A stretch of DNA of 13,321 bases from Deltaproteobacteria bacterium (GTDB lineage Bacteria > Desulfobacterota > JAENJC01), in NCBI GenBank assembly GCA_016208525.1, contig JACQYJ010000139.1, forward strand, positions 1-13,321, read 5' to 3'. The notes beneath the pieces are model-generated. The model worked only from the letters and a program-made list of their open reading frames with translations, was not told the origin of the DNA and did not search any database. How positions within the stretch are numbered: position 1 is the first letter of the stretch; every line of letters starts with the position of its first letter. Positions 1 through 5,991 of the stretch are shown one piece after another. Position numbers and translations under genes: made by a program.

Positions 1-522
1 GGTGAGCACTTGGCGGAACCCCGTACGCTTGATCTATTTACAGGAGATCGTATTTTATTACAGCGAATAGTATCTGCGGAGTGTCTGGAAGTCACATTTA
101 CTAATGAACCATTTATTTGTAACACGGATATAATAACCCTTAAACCTCTAAACAATAATAAAAACCATCACATCTTGTACTTCCTTGGTTTATTGGCATC
201 TCGTCCCATTTGTGCTTTTGTGAAAAGCCAGAACGTTAATCTTGACCGAGATGCATTTCCAAAGATTAATACACGGACATTAAGCAGCTTACCCATCCGC
301 ACTATTGACTTCAACAGCCCCAAAGACAAAACCCTTCACGACAAGATGGTCTCCCATGTTGACCGGATGCTTGACCTGAACAAGAAGCTGCAAAGCGCCA
401 GGATCGCCCATGACAGAGAATTCCTCGAACGGCAGCTAAAGATCACCGATGACCAGATAGACCGGCTTGTTTATGAGCTTTACGGGGTGACGGAGGAGGA
501 GATTGGAATTATAGAATCGTAG
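1..522 (+). CDS. C-terminal fragment of type IIG / Eco57I-like restriction-modification protein (TaqI-like specificity domain)
   Basis: The frame is open from the first base, so this is the 3' end of a longer gene that begins outside the window; about 173 residues are visible. The start of the fragment (GEHLAEPRTLDLF, then GDRILLQRI) and the middle (YFLGLLASRPICAF, INTRTLSSLPIR) match the target-recognition domain that follows the N6-adenine methylase domain in Eco57I-like proteins. The end (DQIDRLVYELYGVTEEEI) is the characteristic tail of that family, preceded by a helical stretch around residues 115-145. In the family this part reads the DNA target, while the methylase and nuclease parts lie upstream and are not visible. 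An internal TTG at 10 could be read as a start but is very unlikely to be real. The neighbours (HEPN-like and KilA-N genes) fit an accessory or defence region. Family assignment is fairly sure; whether the whole protein is intact cannot be seen. Confidence 0.8.
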   Translation, partial: GEHLAEPRTLDLFTGDRILLQRIVSAECLEVTFTNEPFICNTDIITLKPLNNNKNHHILYFLGLLASRPICAFVKSQNVNLDRDAFPKINTRTLSSLPIRTIDFNSPKDKTLHDKMVSHVDRMLDLNKKLQSARIAHDREFLERQLKITDDQIDRLVYELYGVTEEEIGIIES

Positions 523-544
523 AGACGCCCCGTCGGGTGCTCTA
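520..544. repeat. Small imperfect hairpin just after the restriction-modification gene
   Basis: TAGAG at 520-524 pairs with CTCTA at 540-544, and CGCCC at 526-530 pairs with GGGTG at 535-539 (one G-T), with A525 bulged and a CGTC loop. The left arm includes the stop codon of the preceding gene. No T-run follows on the plus strand, so it is not a convincing terminator; a small interspersed palindromic repeat is the better guess. The rest of the 93-nt gap shows no convincing promoter. Confidence 0.4.
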
Positions 545-615
545 AAAGTGTTGATAATAGTTGCCGCGCAAAGCAGGTAGTTAAGGTTATAAAGATTACA
601 TTAGAGGTAAACAGC

Positions 616-1419
616 ATGATGATTACAGAGCTTAAGAAAGCCATAAAGAAACTCGAATTACAAAAAGATGAATTACAAAAAATAATCCAGTCCAACGGAT
701 GGCACGAAGATCGTAATGATAAAAGAATACCCGAAAAGCGAGAATCTACCTTAGCATTAGATTTTGATATAGAGCGTGTGGAACCGGAACAAAAATTATT
801 GTCACCCAATGCCAGCAAGTCTTATCAGCATTGGTATAGCGCAGGGAGAGCTATACTTGAGAAAAACCAGTCGAACCGCATGAAGGAATTTGAGGAATTA
901 TATTTACCAACAGGGAAGAATACAGAAAATGGCATAAAGCAATTGATAAGCAAAAGATATATTTCAAAGCTTGAGCAATTTAAATTAATGGATCTTATTA
1001 ACAGCCAGTTTGATATATTGGCAGCAGTACCTTCTCATTTGGAATTCTCGATTTATGATATAGAACTTACAGCATATTCAATCTTAATGGATGATGAAAT
1101 ATCGGCAGCACAGCATCTTTTGAAGAAAGGTTTTTTGCGCCCCTCTGGCGCATTGGCTGGTGTTATTTTGGAGCGCCACTTAAAGAACTCACTCAGAAAG
1201 CATATTCCACCAATTAAATACAAAGAAAAAGACACACTTTCACCTTTGAATGACCTGTGTAAAGATACAGTCTATGAAGTTCCAATTTGGAGAAAAATTC
1301 AGCATCTTACTGATCTGCGAAACTTATGCGACCATGATAAAGATCGAGAGCCAACCAAGGATGAAGTGGACGAATTGATTCAGGGTGTATCCAAAATTTT
1401 AAAAAATCAGAATCTATAA
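616..1419 (+). CDS. Coiled-coil protein with C-terminal HEPN-like domain (R-x4-H motif)
   Basis: 267 residues. The start is ATG 616, with AGAGG at 603-607 eight bases upstream; ATG 619 directly follows and cannot be excluded. Residues 1-26 are a charged, coiled-coil-like helix (ELKKAIKKLELQKDELQK). Residues 27-150 are mostly helical with no family I can name. From about 155 the protein looks like an all-alpha HEPN fold: a helix with AGVILERHLKNSL (181-193), then IQHLTDLRNLCDHDKDREPT. RNLCDH (235-240) gives the R-N-x3-H pattern shared by HEPN ribonucleases and related non-catalytic HEPN proteins. There is no signal peptide or membrane segment, so it should be cytoplasmic. It is AT-rich compared with the downstream genes, a sign of transfer. 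Position next to a restriction-modification gene suggests, but does not prove, a defence or toxin-like role. A housekeeping-type HEPN binding role is the main alternative. Confidence 0.7.
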   Translation: MMITELKKAIKKLELQKDELQKIIQSNGWHEDRNDKRIPEKRESTLALDFDIERVEPEQKLLSPNASKSYQHWYSAGRAILEKNQSNRMKEFEELYLPTGKNTENGIKQLISKRYISKLEQFKLMDLINSQFDILAAVPSHLEFSIYDIELTAYSILMDDEISAAQHLLKKGFLRPSGALAGVILERHLKNSLRKHIPPIKYKEKDTLSPLNDLCKDTVYEVPIWRKIQHLTDLRNLCDHDKDREPTKDEVDELIQGVSKILKNQNL

Positions 1420-1426
1420 TAACCAA

Positions 1427-1450
1427 GGCAATCCGCCGGATCGCCCCTAC
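1427..1450. repeat. Short palindromic repeat between HEPN-like and KilA-N genes
   Basis: Positions 1427-1445 form a near-perfect palindrome (GGCAATCCG / CGGATCGCC, one mismatch), followed by CCTAC. It lies 8 bases after the stop codon of the HEPN-like gene. There is no T-run after it, so it looks like an interspersed REP-type element rather than a standard terminator. The remaining bases to 1494 only hold the ribosome-binding site of the next gene. Confidence 0.5.
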
Positions 1451-1494
1451 AAGGCCAAAGGCAAAGCAATTGGGATAAGAATGGAGTGAAAGGC

Positions 1495-2319
1495 ATGAAA
1501 AACAGAACCATAACTGTTAAGGGAAGCGAGATAGCCGTCTATCGGCTGAATCAGGAAGACTACATATGTCTGACGGACATGGTGAGAAACTTTGAGGACG
1601 GTTTGTCACTCATTGAAAAATGGCTGAGAAACAAGAATACCATTGAATTCATCGGCATCTGGGAGCAGTTGCATAATCCAGTTTTTAATTCCCCCGAATT
1701 CGAGGGAATTAAAAATGAAGCTGGTTTTAACCGTTTTACACTCTCCATAAAGAAGTGGATTGAAAAGACGAATGCTGTGGGCATAGTTGCCAGGACTGGC
1801 CGTTATGGGGGAACATTCGCCCATAAAGATATTGCCTTTGAATTCGGCTCCTGGCTTAGTCCTGAGTTTAAGCTCTACCTCATTGTAGAGTTCCAACGAC
1901 TTAAGGAAGAAGAAACCCGTGCTCTTTCGCTTGAATGGAACCTTCAGCGAACCCTTGCCAAAGTTAATTACAAGATTCATACAGATGCGGTCAAAGAAAA
2001 ACTGATTCCGCCGAAGATTACCAGGGACCGTATAAACGCCATTTATGCCAATGAAGCAGACCTGCTGAATGTTGCTTTATTCGGTATGACGGCGCGTGAA
2101 TGGCGCGAAGCTAATCAGGACAAAGATGGCAACATCCGCGATCATGCAACATTGGAGCAACTCGTAGTTCTTTCAAATCTGGAGAGCATCAATGCAGTCC
2201 TGATTCACCAGGGGCTTCCCCAGTCTAAAAGATTGAAGCAATTGAACGAAGTTGCTATCACTCAGATGAAATCTCTTGCCGGGGTGGCCAGCCTTAAAAA
2301 ACTTAAAGGGGAAGCATAA
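1495..2319 (+). CDS. KilA-N domain protein
   Basis: 274 residues from ATG 1495, chosen because GGAG at 1483-1486 lies eight bases upstream. A GTG at 1486 in the same frame would add three residues but overlaps that ribosome-binding site. Residues 1-135 form a KilA-N domain, a DNA-binding module known from phage anti-repressor-type proteins and chromosomal accessory genes. Diagnostic stretches are DYICLTDMVRN (22-32), KWLRNKNTIEFIGIWE (42-57) and TGRYGGTFAHKDIAFEFGSW (101-120), then LSPEFKLYLI. Residues 136-170 are helical, and the rest (GMTAREWREAN, LEQLVVLSNLES) is the conserved C-terminal part that often accompanies this domain. It is probably a cytoplasmic DNA-binding protein; its target is unknown. 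The 3' end holds the ribosome-binding site of the response regulator that starts 1 nt later, so the two genes are probably co-transcribed although functionally unrelated. Confidence 0.85.
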   Translation: MKNRTITVKGSEIAVYRLNQEDYICLTDMVRNFEDGLSLIEKWLRNKNTIEFIGIWEQLHNPVFNSPEFEGIKNEAGFNRFTLSIKKWIEKTNAVGIVARTGRYGGTFAHKDIAFEFGSWLSPEFKLYLIVEFQRLKEEETRALSLEWNLQRTLAKVNYKIHTDAVKEKLIPPKITRDRINAIYANEADLLNVALFGMTAREWREANQDKDGNIRDHATLEQLVVLSNLESINAVLIHQGLPQSKRLKQLNEVAITQMKSLAGVASLKKLKGEA

Positions 2320-2320
2320 G

Positions 2321-3757
2321 TTGTCTAAAAGAGTTCTTATAGTAGATGATGAGGAGAACCTCCGCCATATCCTTTCTATAATCCTTACTAAGGAAGGTTA
2401 CGAGGTTGAGGCGGTGAAAAACGGCCGCGAGGCGTTGAATTGCCTTGAGAAGTCTATCTATGACACCGTCCTCTGCGATATAAGGATGCCTGTAATGGAC
2501 GGGATTACCTTCTTGAAGGCAGTTCAGAGTTCAGAGTTCGGAGTTCGGAGTAAAACCCCTGAAACCCAAAACTCAAAACTCAAAACTCTTTCACTTCCGA
2601 CAATAATCATGATGTCCGCCTACGGCGCTATTGACGATGCCATAGAGGCCATGAAGCTTGGGGCATACGACTATATATCCAAGCCTTTCAAGTCGGACGA
2701 GGTTATCCTTACCATAAGAAAGGCCGAGGAGAGGGAGAGGCTCAGGAGGGAAAACAGTGAACTCAGGGAGGTCGTTAAAAAAGATTTCGGTGTAACCGGG
2801 ATAATAACAAAGAATGAGGAGATGGTTAAAATGCTGGCCACAGTAAAAAAAGTGGCTGACTATAAAACCACAGTCCTGATTACCGGAGAGAGTGGAACGG
2901 GGAAGGAGCTTATAGCAAGGGCGCTGCATTATAACGGAGGTCGCGGCAGTAAGGCGTTTGTAGCTGTGAATTGTGGGGCCATACCAGAAAACCTATTGGA
3001 GAGCGAGTTTTTCGGTCATGTGAAGGGAGCCTTCACTGATGCGGTTAGGAATAAAAAGGGGCTCTTTGAGGAGGCCGAGGGGGGAACACTTTTTCTGGAT
3101 GAAATAGGAGAGCTTCCCTTTCACCTGCAGGTAAAACTTTTAAGGGCGCTTCAGGAAGAGGAGATAATGCGGATAGGGGACACGAAACCGATAAGGGTGA
3201 GCGTGAGGATTGTGGCCGCTACCGTAAAAGACCTGGGCAGAGAGGTTAAAGAGGGAAGGTTCAGGGAAGACCTTTTTTATCGCCTGAATGTCCTTCCCAT
3301 ACACCTGCCGCCGCTAAGGGAAAGGCCGGAGGATATTCCCGCCTTGAGCAGCCACTTCATGGGAAAGTATAAAGATAGGCATGGGATAAAGGTCGGGGCC
3401 GTGTCTCCTGATGCCATGAAGCTGCTTATGGATTACACCTGGCCAGGGAATGTGAGGGAGTTGGAGAACGCCATTGAGAGGAGTGTGCTTCTCTCAGAAG
3501 GTGAAAATATCACTGTTTCGGCCTTACCCCCTGCTGTGCGTGGGAAAATGGTTTCAGCGTCTCCCGGAACCGGCCTGAAGACCGGGATCCCTTCTGACAA
3601 CCTTTCCATAAAAAAGGCAGCAAGGGCTATGGAAGAAGAGCTGATAAAGAGGGCGCTGGAAAAGTCTCACGGCAACAGGACCCATGCTGCGGAACTCCTT
3701 GAACTAAGCCACAGGGCGTTGCTGTATAAGATTAAGGAATACGGAATAAAAGGTTAA
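2321..3757 (+). CDS. NtrC-family sigma-54-dependent response regulator (REC-AAA+-Fis)
   Basis: 478 residues from TTG 2321, one base after the KilA-N stop; AAAGGGG at 2305-2311 is a well-placed ribosome-binding site. Starting further upstream (TTG 2276) would add 15 residues with no family match. The receiver domain (3-130) has the acidic pair D9/D10, phosphoacceptor D53 in CDIRMP, S99 and K121. Residues about 69-90 are an insertion encoded by a repeat array (see 2521-2588). The AAA+ domain (about 155-395) has Walker A GESGTGKE (189-196), the sigma-54 contact loop as GAFTDA (236-241; GAFTGA is the common form) and Walker B GGTLFLDEIG (254-263). A Fis-type helix-turn-helix closes the protein (GNRTHAAELLELSHRALLYK). 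When phosphorylated it should open sigma-54 promoters. No partner histidine kinase is in the window, so its signal and targets are unknown. Confidence 0.92.
   Translation: MSKRVLIVDDEENLRHILSIILTKEGYEVEAVKNGREALNCLEKSIYDTVLCDIRMPVMDGITFLKAVQSSEFGVRSKTPETQNSKLKTLSLPTIIMMSAYGAIDDAIEAMKLGAYDYISKPFKSDEVILTIRKAEERERLRRENSELREVVKKDFGVTGIITKNEEMVKMLATVKKVADYKTTVLITGESGTGKELIARALHYNGGRGSKAFVAVNCGAIPENLLESEFFGHVKGAFTDAVRNKKGLFEEAEGGTLFLDEIGELPFHLQVKLLRALQEEEIMRIGDTKPIRVSVRIVAATVKDLGREVKEGRFREDLFYRLNVLPIHLPPLRERPEDIPALSSHFMGKYKDRHGIKVGAVSPDAMKLLMDYTWPGNVRELENAIERSVLLSEGENITVSALPPAVRGKMVSASPGTGLKTGIPSDNLSIKKAARAMEEELIKRALEKSHGNRTHAAELLELSHRALLYKIKEYGIKG
2521..2588. repeat. Heptamer inverted-arm array inserted in frame in the receiver domain
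   Basis: The left arm is four 7-bp units (AGTTCAG twice, AGTTCGG twice, 2521-2548). The right arm is three perfect AAAACTC units (2568-2588). Read on the other strand the right arm is GAGTTTT, so the arms are imperfect inverted copies around a 19-nt centre. It is translated as the QSSEFGVRSKTP... stretch, which lies between helix 3 and strand 4 of the receiver domain, where the family normally has only a short loop. Confidence 0.75.
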
Positions 3758-3758
3758 T

Positions 3759-3795
3759 CCTAAAAACGGCAGTTGGCCACGGACAAATACGGACA
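3759..3795 (+). repeat. 37-nt dispersed repeat, copy 1 (copy 2 at 8753-8789, inverted)
   Basis: Starts at the second base after the response-regulator stop codon. It matches the reverse complement of 8753-8789 at 32 of 37 positions, with a shared core CAGTTGGCCACGGAC. Both copies lie downstream of, and in the same sense as, the gene whose 3' end they follow. Confidence 0.7.
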
Positions 3796-3915
3796 AAACC
3801 TTATCAAATAAACATTTAAACATTATGAGCAGTTCACCCAAAAGGTGATTCTAATGCTTGTCGAAAAATCTTTTAATTACTTGCTCTTAGTCCTTTAGGT
3901 TAATAGGTGAGGCAA

Positions 3916-4021
3916 TTGCAAAACTATTTGAACCACAGAGTTCACAGAGATTAATCAGAGAAACACAGCGGTTTTTCTTAAATATTATAATTTTGTCCTC
4001 TGTGGTTAAGGACTTTTGCAA
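3916..4021. mobile_element. MITE-like element with nested inverted repeats upstream of the ABC ATPase gene
   Basis: A perfect 8-bp inverted pair, TTGCAAAA (3916-3923) and TTTTGCAA (4014-4021), encloses a perfect 10-bp pair, AACCACAGAG (3931-3940) and CTCTGTGGTT (3998-4007). The interior holds another CACAGAGA unit and an AT-rich centre with a TATAAT at 3986-3991. There is no coding sequence inside. The right end overlaps AGAGG (4021-4025), the likely ribosome-binding site of the ATG at 4036, so the element may supply translation signals. The rest of the 278-nt gap holds copy 1 of the 37-nt repeat, a small hairpin (TCACC/GGTGA, 3836-3850) and nothing else I recognise. Confidence 0.5.
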
Positions 4022-4035
4022 GAGGCTCAGGTGAT

Positions 4036-4845
4036 ATGTCTATTATCTTCAAAGATGTAACTTACACCTACAACAAAGGGACCCCTGTCGAAAAGACTGC
4101 CATTAAGGGGTTGTCTCTGTCCATAGGCAGCGGGGAATTTGTCGCAGTCACAGGCAGACCTGGGAGTGGACGGTCTACATTCGTTCAGCTATTGGGTGGC
4201 TTGATTAAACCAACCTCCGGCAGCATTACCGTTTCTCCTCGGAATTCATCGGAGTTAATGGCATGCAGGGGCGTAGGAGTAGTTCTCCAGTTTCCTGAGA
4301 GACAGTTTTTTGAAGAAAGCGTATATGACGATCTTTCTTTCCCCCTGAGGCGGGCGGGTATTTCTGAAGAGGAAATTGAGACCCGGCTCAGGGATGCTCT
4401 TAACGCTGTAGATATAGACTTTCATACTTATTGTGACAGGTCGCCGCTGGAGCTGTCAAGCGGGGAAAAGAGGAGGGTTGCCATTGCAGCCATCCTTGTT
4501 CTTGACCCGGAGGTGATAGCGCTTGATGAGCCTCTCGCTGGTCTTGACGGCAGAGGGAAGAGGGAAATAGTTAAGGAATTGAAGAGGCTTCAGGGAGAGA
4601 TGGGCAAGACTGTAATTGTCGCCACACAGGACTGTGAGGGGCTTTTAAGGATATGTGACAGGGTGATTTTTCTGGAAAACGGGACTCTAACTGGAGATGG
4701 AGGGGCTGAGACGATTAAGGGAATAGCATCCCGGACCTCTCCGATACAATCTCTCAGAGATGCCCTGAAGGCAAAGGGTGTTGATCTTGGGAACGGAGTT
4801 TTTGACGCAGAGGAGGCTTTTTTAAGGATTAAAGGGGTAAAGTGA
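4036..4845 (+). CDS. EcfA/CbiO-like ABC ATPase with altered Walker A and switch residues
   Basis: 269 residues. The overall pattern is that of the ATPase of energy-coupling-factor (vitamin/metal) transporters: Q-loop VLQFPERQFFEESV (Q85), signature LSSGEKRRVAIA (140-151), Walker B VIALDEP with E165, and D-loop AGLD (168-171). FPERQ after the Q-loop glutamine is typical of EcfA. Two key residues differ from the family. The Walker A motif reads GRPGSGRST (40-48), with Arg46 instead of the invariant Lys. The H-loop reads VATQDCEG, with Gln198 instead of His. Both changes would be expected to impair ATP binding or hydrolysis. No EcfT, S component or second ATPase gene is adjacent, which is unusual. 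It may be a degenerate subunit, a specialised non-hydrolysing partner or a decaying gene; its frame is fully intact. It converges with the oxidoreductase gene (44-nt gap), and its last codons run into a repeat array. Confidence 0.85.
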   Translation: MSIIFKDVTYTYNKGTPVEKTAIKGLSLSIGSGEFVAVTGRPGSGRSTFVQLLGGLIKPTSGSITVSPRNSSELMACRGVGVVLQFPERQFFEESVYDDLSFPLRRAGISEEEIETRLRDALNAVDIDFHTYCDRSPLELSSGEKRRVAIAAILVLDPEVIALDEPLAGLDGRGKREIVKELKRLQGEMGKTVIVATQDCEGLLRICDRVIFLENGTLTGDGGAETIKGIASRTSPIQSLRDALKAKGVDLGNGVFDAEEAFLRIKGVK

Positions 4846-4883
4846 GGATTAAGGATTAAGGAGTAAGCTTTAATCCTTACCCC
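4846..4883. repeat. Heptamer inverted-arm array between convergent genes
   Basis: GGATTAA (4846-4852), GGATTAA (4853-4859) and GGAGTAA (4860-4866) are followed after GCT by TTAATCC (4870-4876) and TTACCCC (4877-4883). AAGGATTAA at 4851-4859 pairs perfectly with TTAATCCTT at 4870-4878. Related units (GGATTAAA, GGGGTAAA) already occur in the last codons of the ABC ATPase gene from about 4826. The hairpin could act as a bidirectional terminator for the two convergent genes, but lacks a clean T-run. Confidence 0.65.
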
Positions 4884-4889
4884 TCCCCC

Positions 4890-5852
4890 TTACCTTATTA
4901 CTCCATCCTTTTTCAGTATCCCCTGCACCTTCAAGGCTACTTCAAGGGAGCGGAGGTCGCTCTCCGGGGACAATGCCCTTTCCGCTCTTTTCATGACGCA
5001 GTCCAGGAAGTGCTTCACCTCAAGCTTCAGGGGGTTGTCCTTGTGGACGAAGACCCTTTCGATCATAGACTCCTGCTTGTACTTGAGTTCCTCCTTTGAG
5101 AGGAAATACCGGGATGAGGCCTGCCTGTGGACATGAAGCTCCTGGGCTCCATAGTCAAGGGATATATAGGCGTCTTTCTGGGACACAGCGAGGGTCCTTA
5201 CCTTCTCCTGGCTCACACGGCTTGCTATCAGGCTTGCCACGCAGCCGTTTTTGAACTGAATCTGGACATTGGCGTAATCTCCGGTCTTGCTGAAAACTGA
5301 GCCTCCTACGGCGTTTACCTTGACTATTTCTGAATCTACAAGGTTCAGCACTATGTCAATATCGTGGATCATAAGGTCAAGCACGACTCCGTCATCCTGC
5401 ACCCTCTGGACAAACGGGCCGATCCTGCGGGTTTCAACGAGAAGGGGATTCCTGATGATCTTCTTCACCTCCTGAACAGCCCCGTTAAACCTTTCCACAT
5501 GTCCTACCTGGAGAACCACCTTCTTCCTCTTAGCTATAGAGTAGAGTTCCTTTGCCTCTTTTAACGCCGGTGTTATAGGTTTTTCAAGGAGGACATGGAC
5601 ACCGGCGGAAAGGAACTCCCTTGCAACCTCATAGTGTTTGCCGGTCGGGACCGCCACTGTCACGGCGTCCACCTGTCCTATGAGCTTCCTGTAATCGGTA
5701 TACCCCTTTGTCTTGAACCTTTTAGCTACCGTATCTACCCTTTCTTTGCTTACATCTGCAATCCCTGCCAGTTTTACATTCGGCAGCTCCGAGTAGACAT
5801 TTACATGGTATTGCCCCATGTGCCCTGTCCCTATTACACCTACTTTGGTCAT
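4890..5852 (-). CDS. Gfo/Idh/MocA-family NAD(P)-dependent oxidoreductase, possible sugar-nucleotide dehydrogenase
   Basis: 320 residues from ATG 5852, chosen because AAGGAG lies eight bases upstream and the glycine-rich loop follows at once. The frame stays open 24 codons further upstream, but those codons translate repeat DNA. N-terminal Rossmann fold: VGVIGTGHMGQYH (4-16). The family EKP signature is LLEKPITPA (88-96; K91), and the substrate-side motif is LDLMIHDIDIVL (158-169), with H163 in the usual place. Length is normal. Members of this family oxidise or reduce sugar hydroxyls. Position directly after lpxA on the same strand suggests a UDP-sugar in lipid A or surface-glycan synthesis. 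GnnA, which makes the 3-keto sugar for 2,3-diamino lipid A, belongs to this family and can sit by lpxA, but no GnnB aminotransferase is in view. Family very sure, substrate unknown. Confidence 0.88.
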   Translation of the reverse strand: MTKVGVIGTGHMGQYHVNVYSELPNVKLAGIADVSKERVDTVAKRFKTKGYTDYRKLIGQVDAVTVAVPTGKHYEVAREFLSAGVHVLLEKPITPALKEAKELYSIAKRKKVVLQVGHVERFNGAVQEVKKIIRNPLLVETRRIGPFVQRVQDDGVVLDLMIHDIDIVLNLVDSEIVKVNAVGGSVFSKTGDYANVQIQFKNGCVASLIASRVSQEKVRTLAVSQKDAYISLDYGAQELHVHRQASSRYFLSKEELKYKQESMIERVFVHKDNPLKLEVKHFLDCVMKRAERALSPESDLRSLEVALKVQGILKKDGVIR

Positions 5853-5870
5853 TTCTTCATCTCCTTTTTG

Positions 5871-5983
5871 GGGACAGTCCCTATTCCCATCTCCTATTCC
5901 TATCTCCTTTACCTCACGTCTCACGTCTCACGTCTCACGTCGTCCCTATTCCCATCTCCTGTATTCTACATAGGGACAGTCCC
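5871..5983. repeat. Composite repeat block between oxidoreductase gene and lpxA
   Basis: The palindrome GGGACAGTCCC occurs at both ends (5871-5881 and 5973-5983). TCCCTATTCCCATCTCCT occurs twice, perfectly (5878-5895 and 5943-5960). Between them are four perfect tandem copies of CTCACGT (5913-5940). The block ends 8 bases short of the lpxA stop codon and fills nearly the whole 139-nt gap. The flanking palindromes resemble REP-type elements; the heptamer array resembles the arrays elsewhere in this window. Confidence 0.75.
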
Positions 5984-5991
5984 CTATTCCC

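Noticed and set aside
551..593. Promoter-like TTGATA / TATAAA before the HEPN-like gene
   Set aside because: Spacing between the boxes (about 31 nt) is far from the usual 17; no better pair was found.
2276..2320. Upstream TTG start for the response regulator
   Set aside because: The added residues overlap the KilA-N gene and match nothing; the receiver domain begins at TTG 2321, which has a suitable ribosome-binding site.
3026..3043. GAFTDA instead of GAFTGA in the sigma-54 contact loop
   Set aside because: Minor natural variants at this position recur among NtrC-type regulators, so it is not strong evidence of lost sigma-54 activation.
5853..5924. 24-codon N-terminal extension of the Gfo/Idh/MocA gene
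   Set aside because: The extra codons translate the GGGACAGTCCC repeat block, while ATG 5852 has a good ribosome-binding site and sits at the normal family start.
5913..5940. Possible CRISPR array (CTCACGT tandem units), and likewise the other heptamer arrays
   Set aside because: Units are 7-8 bp in direct tandem without spacers; no cas genes are present.
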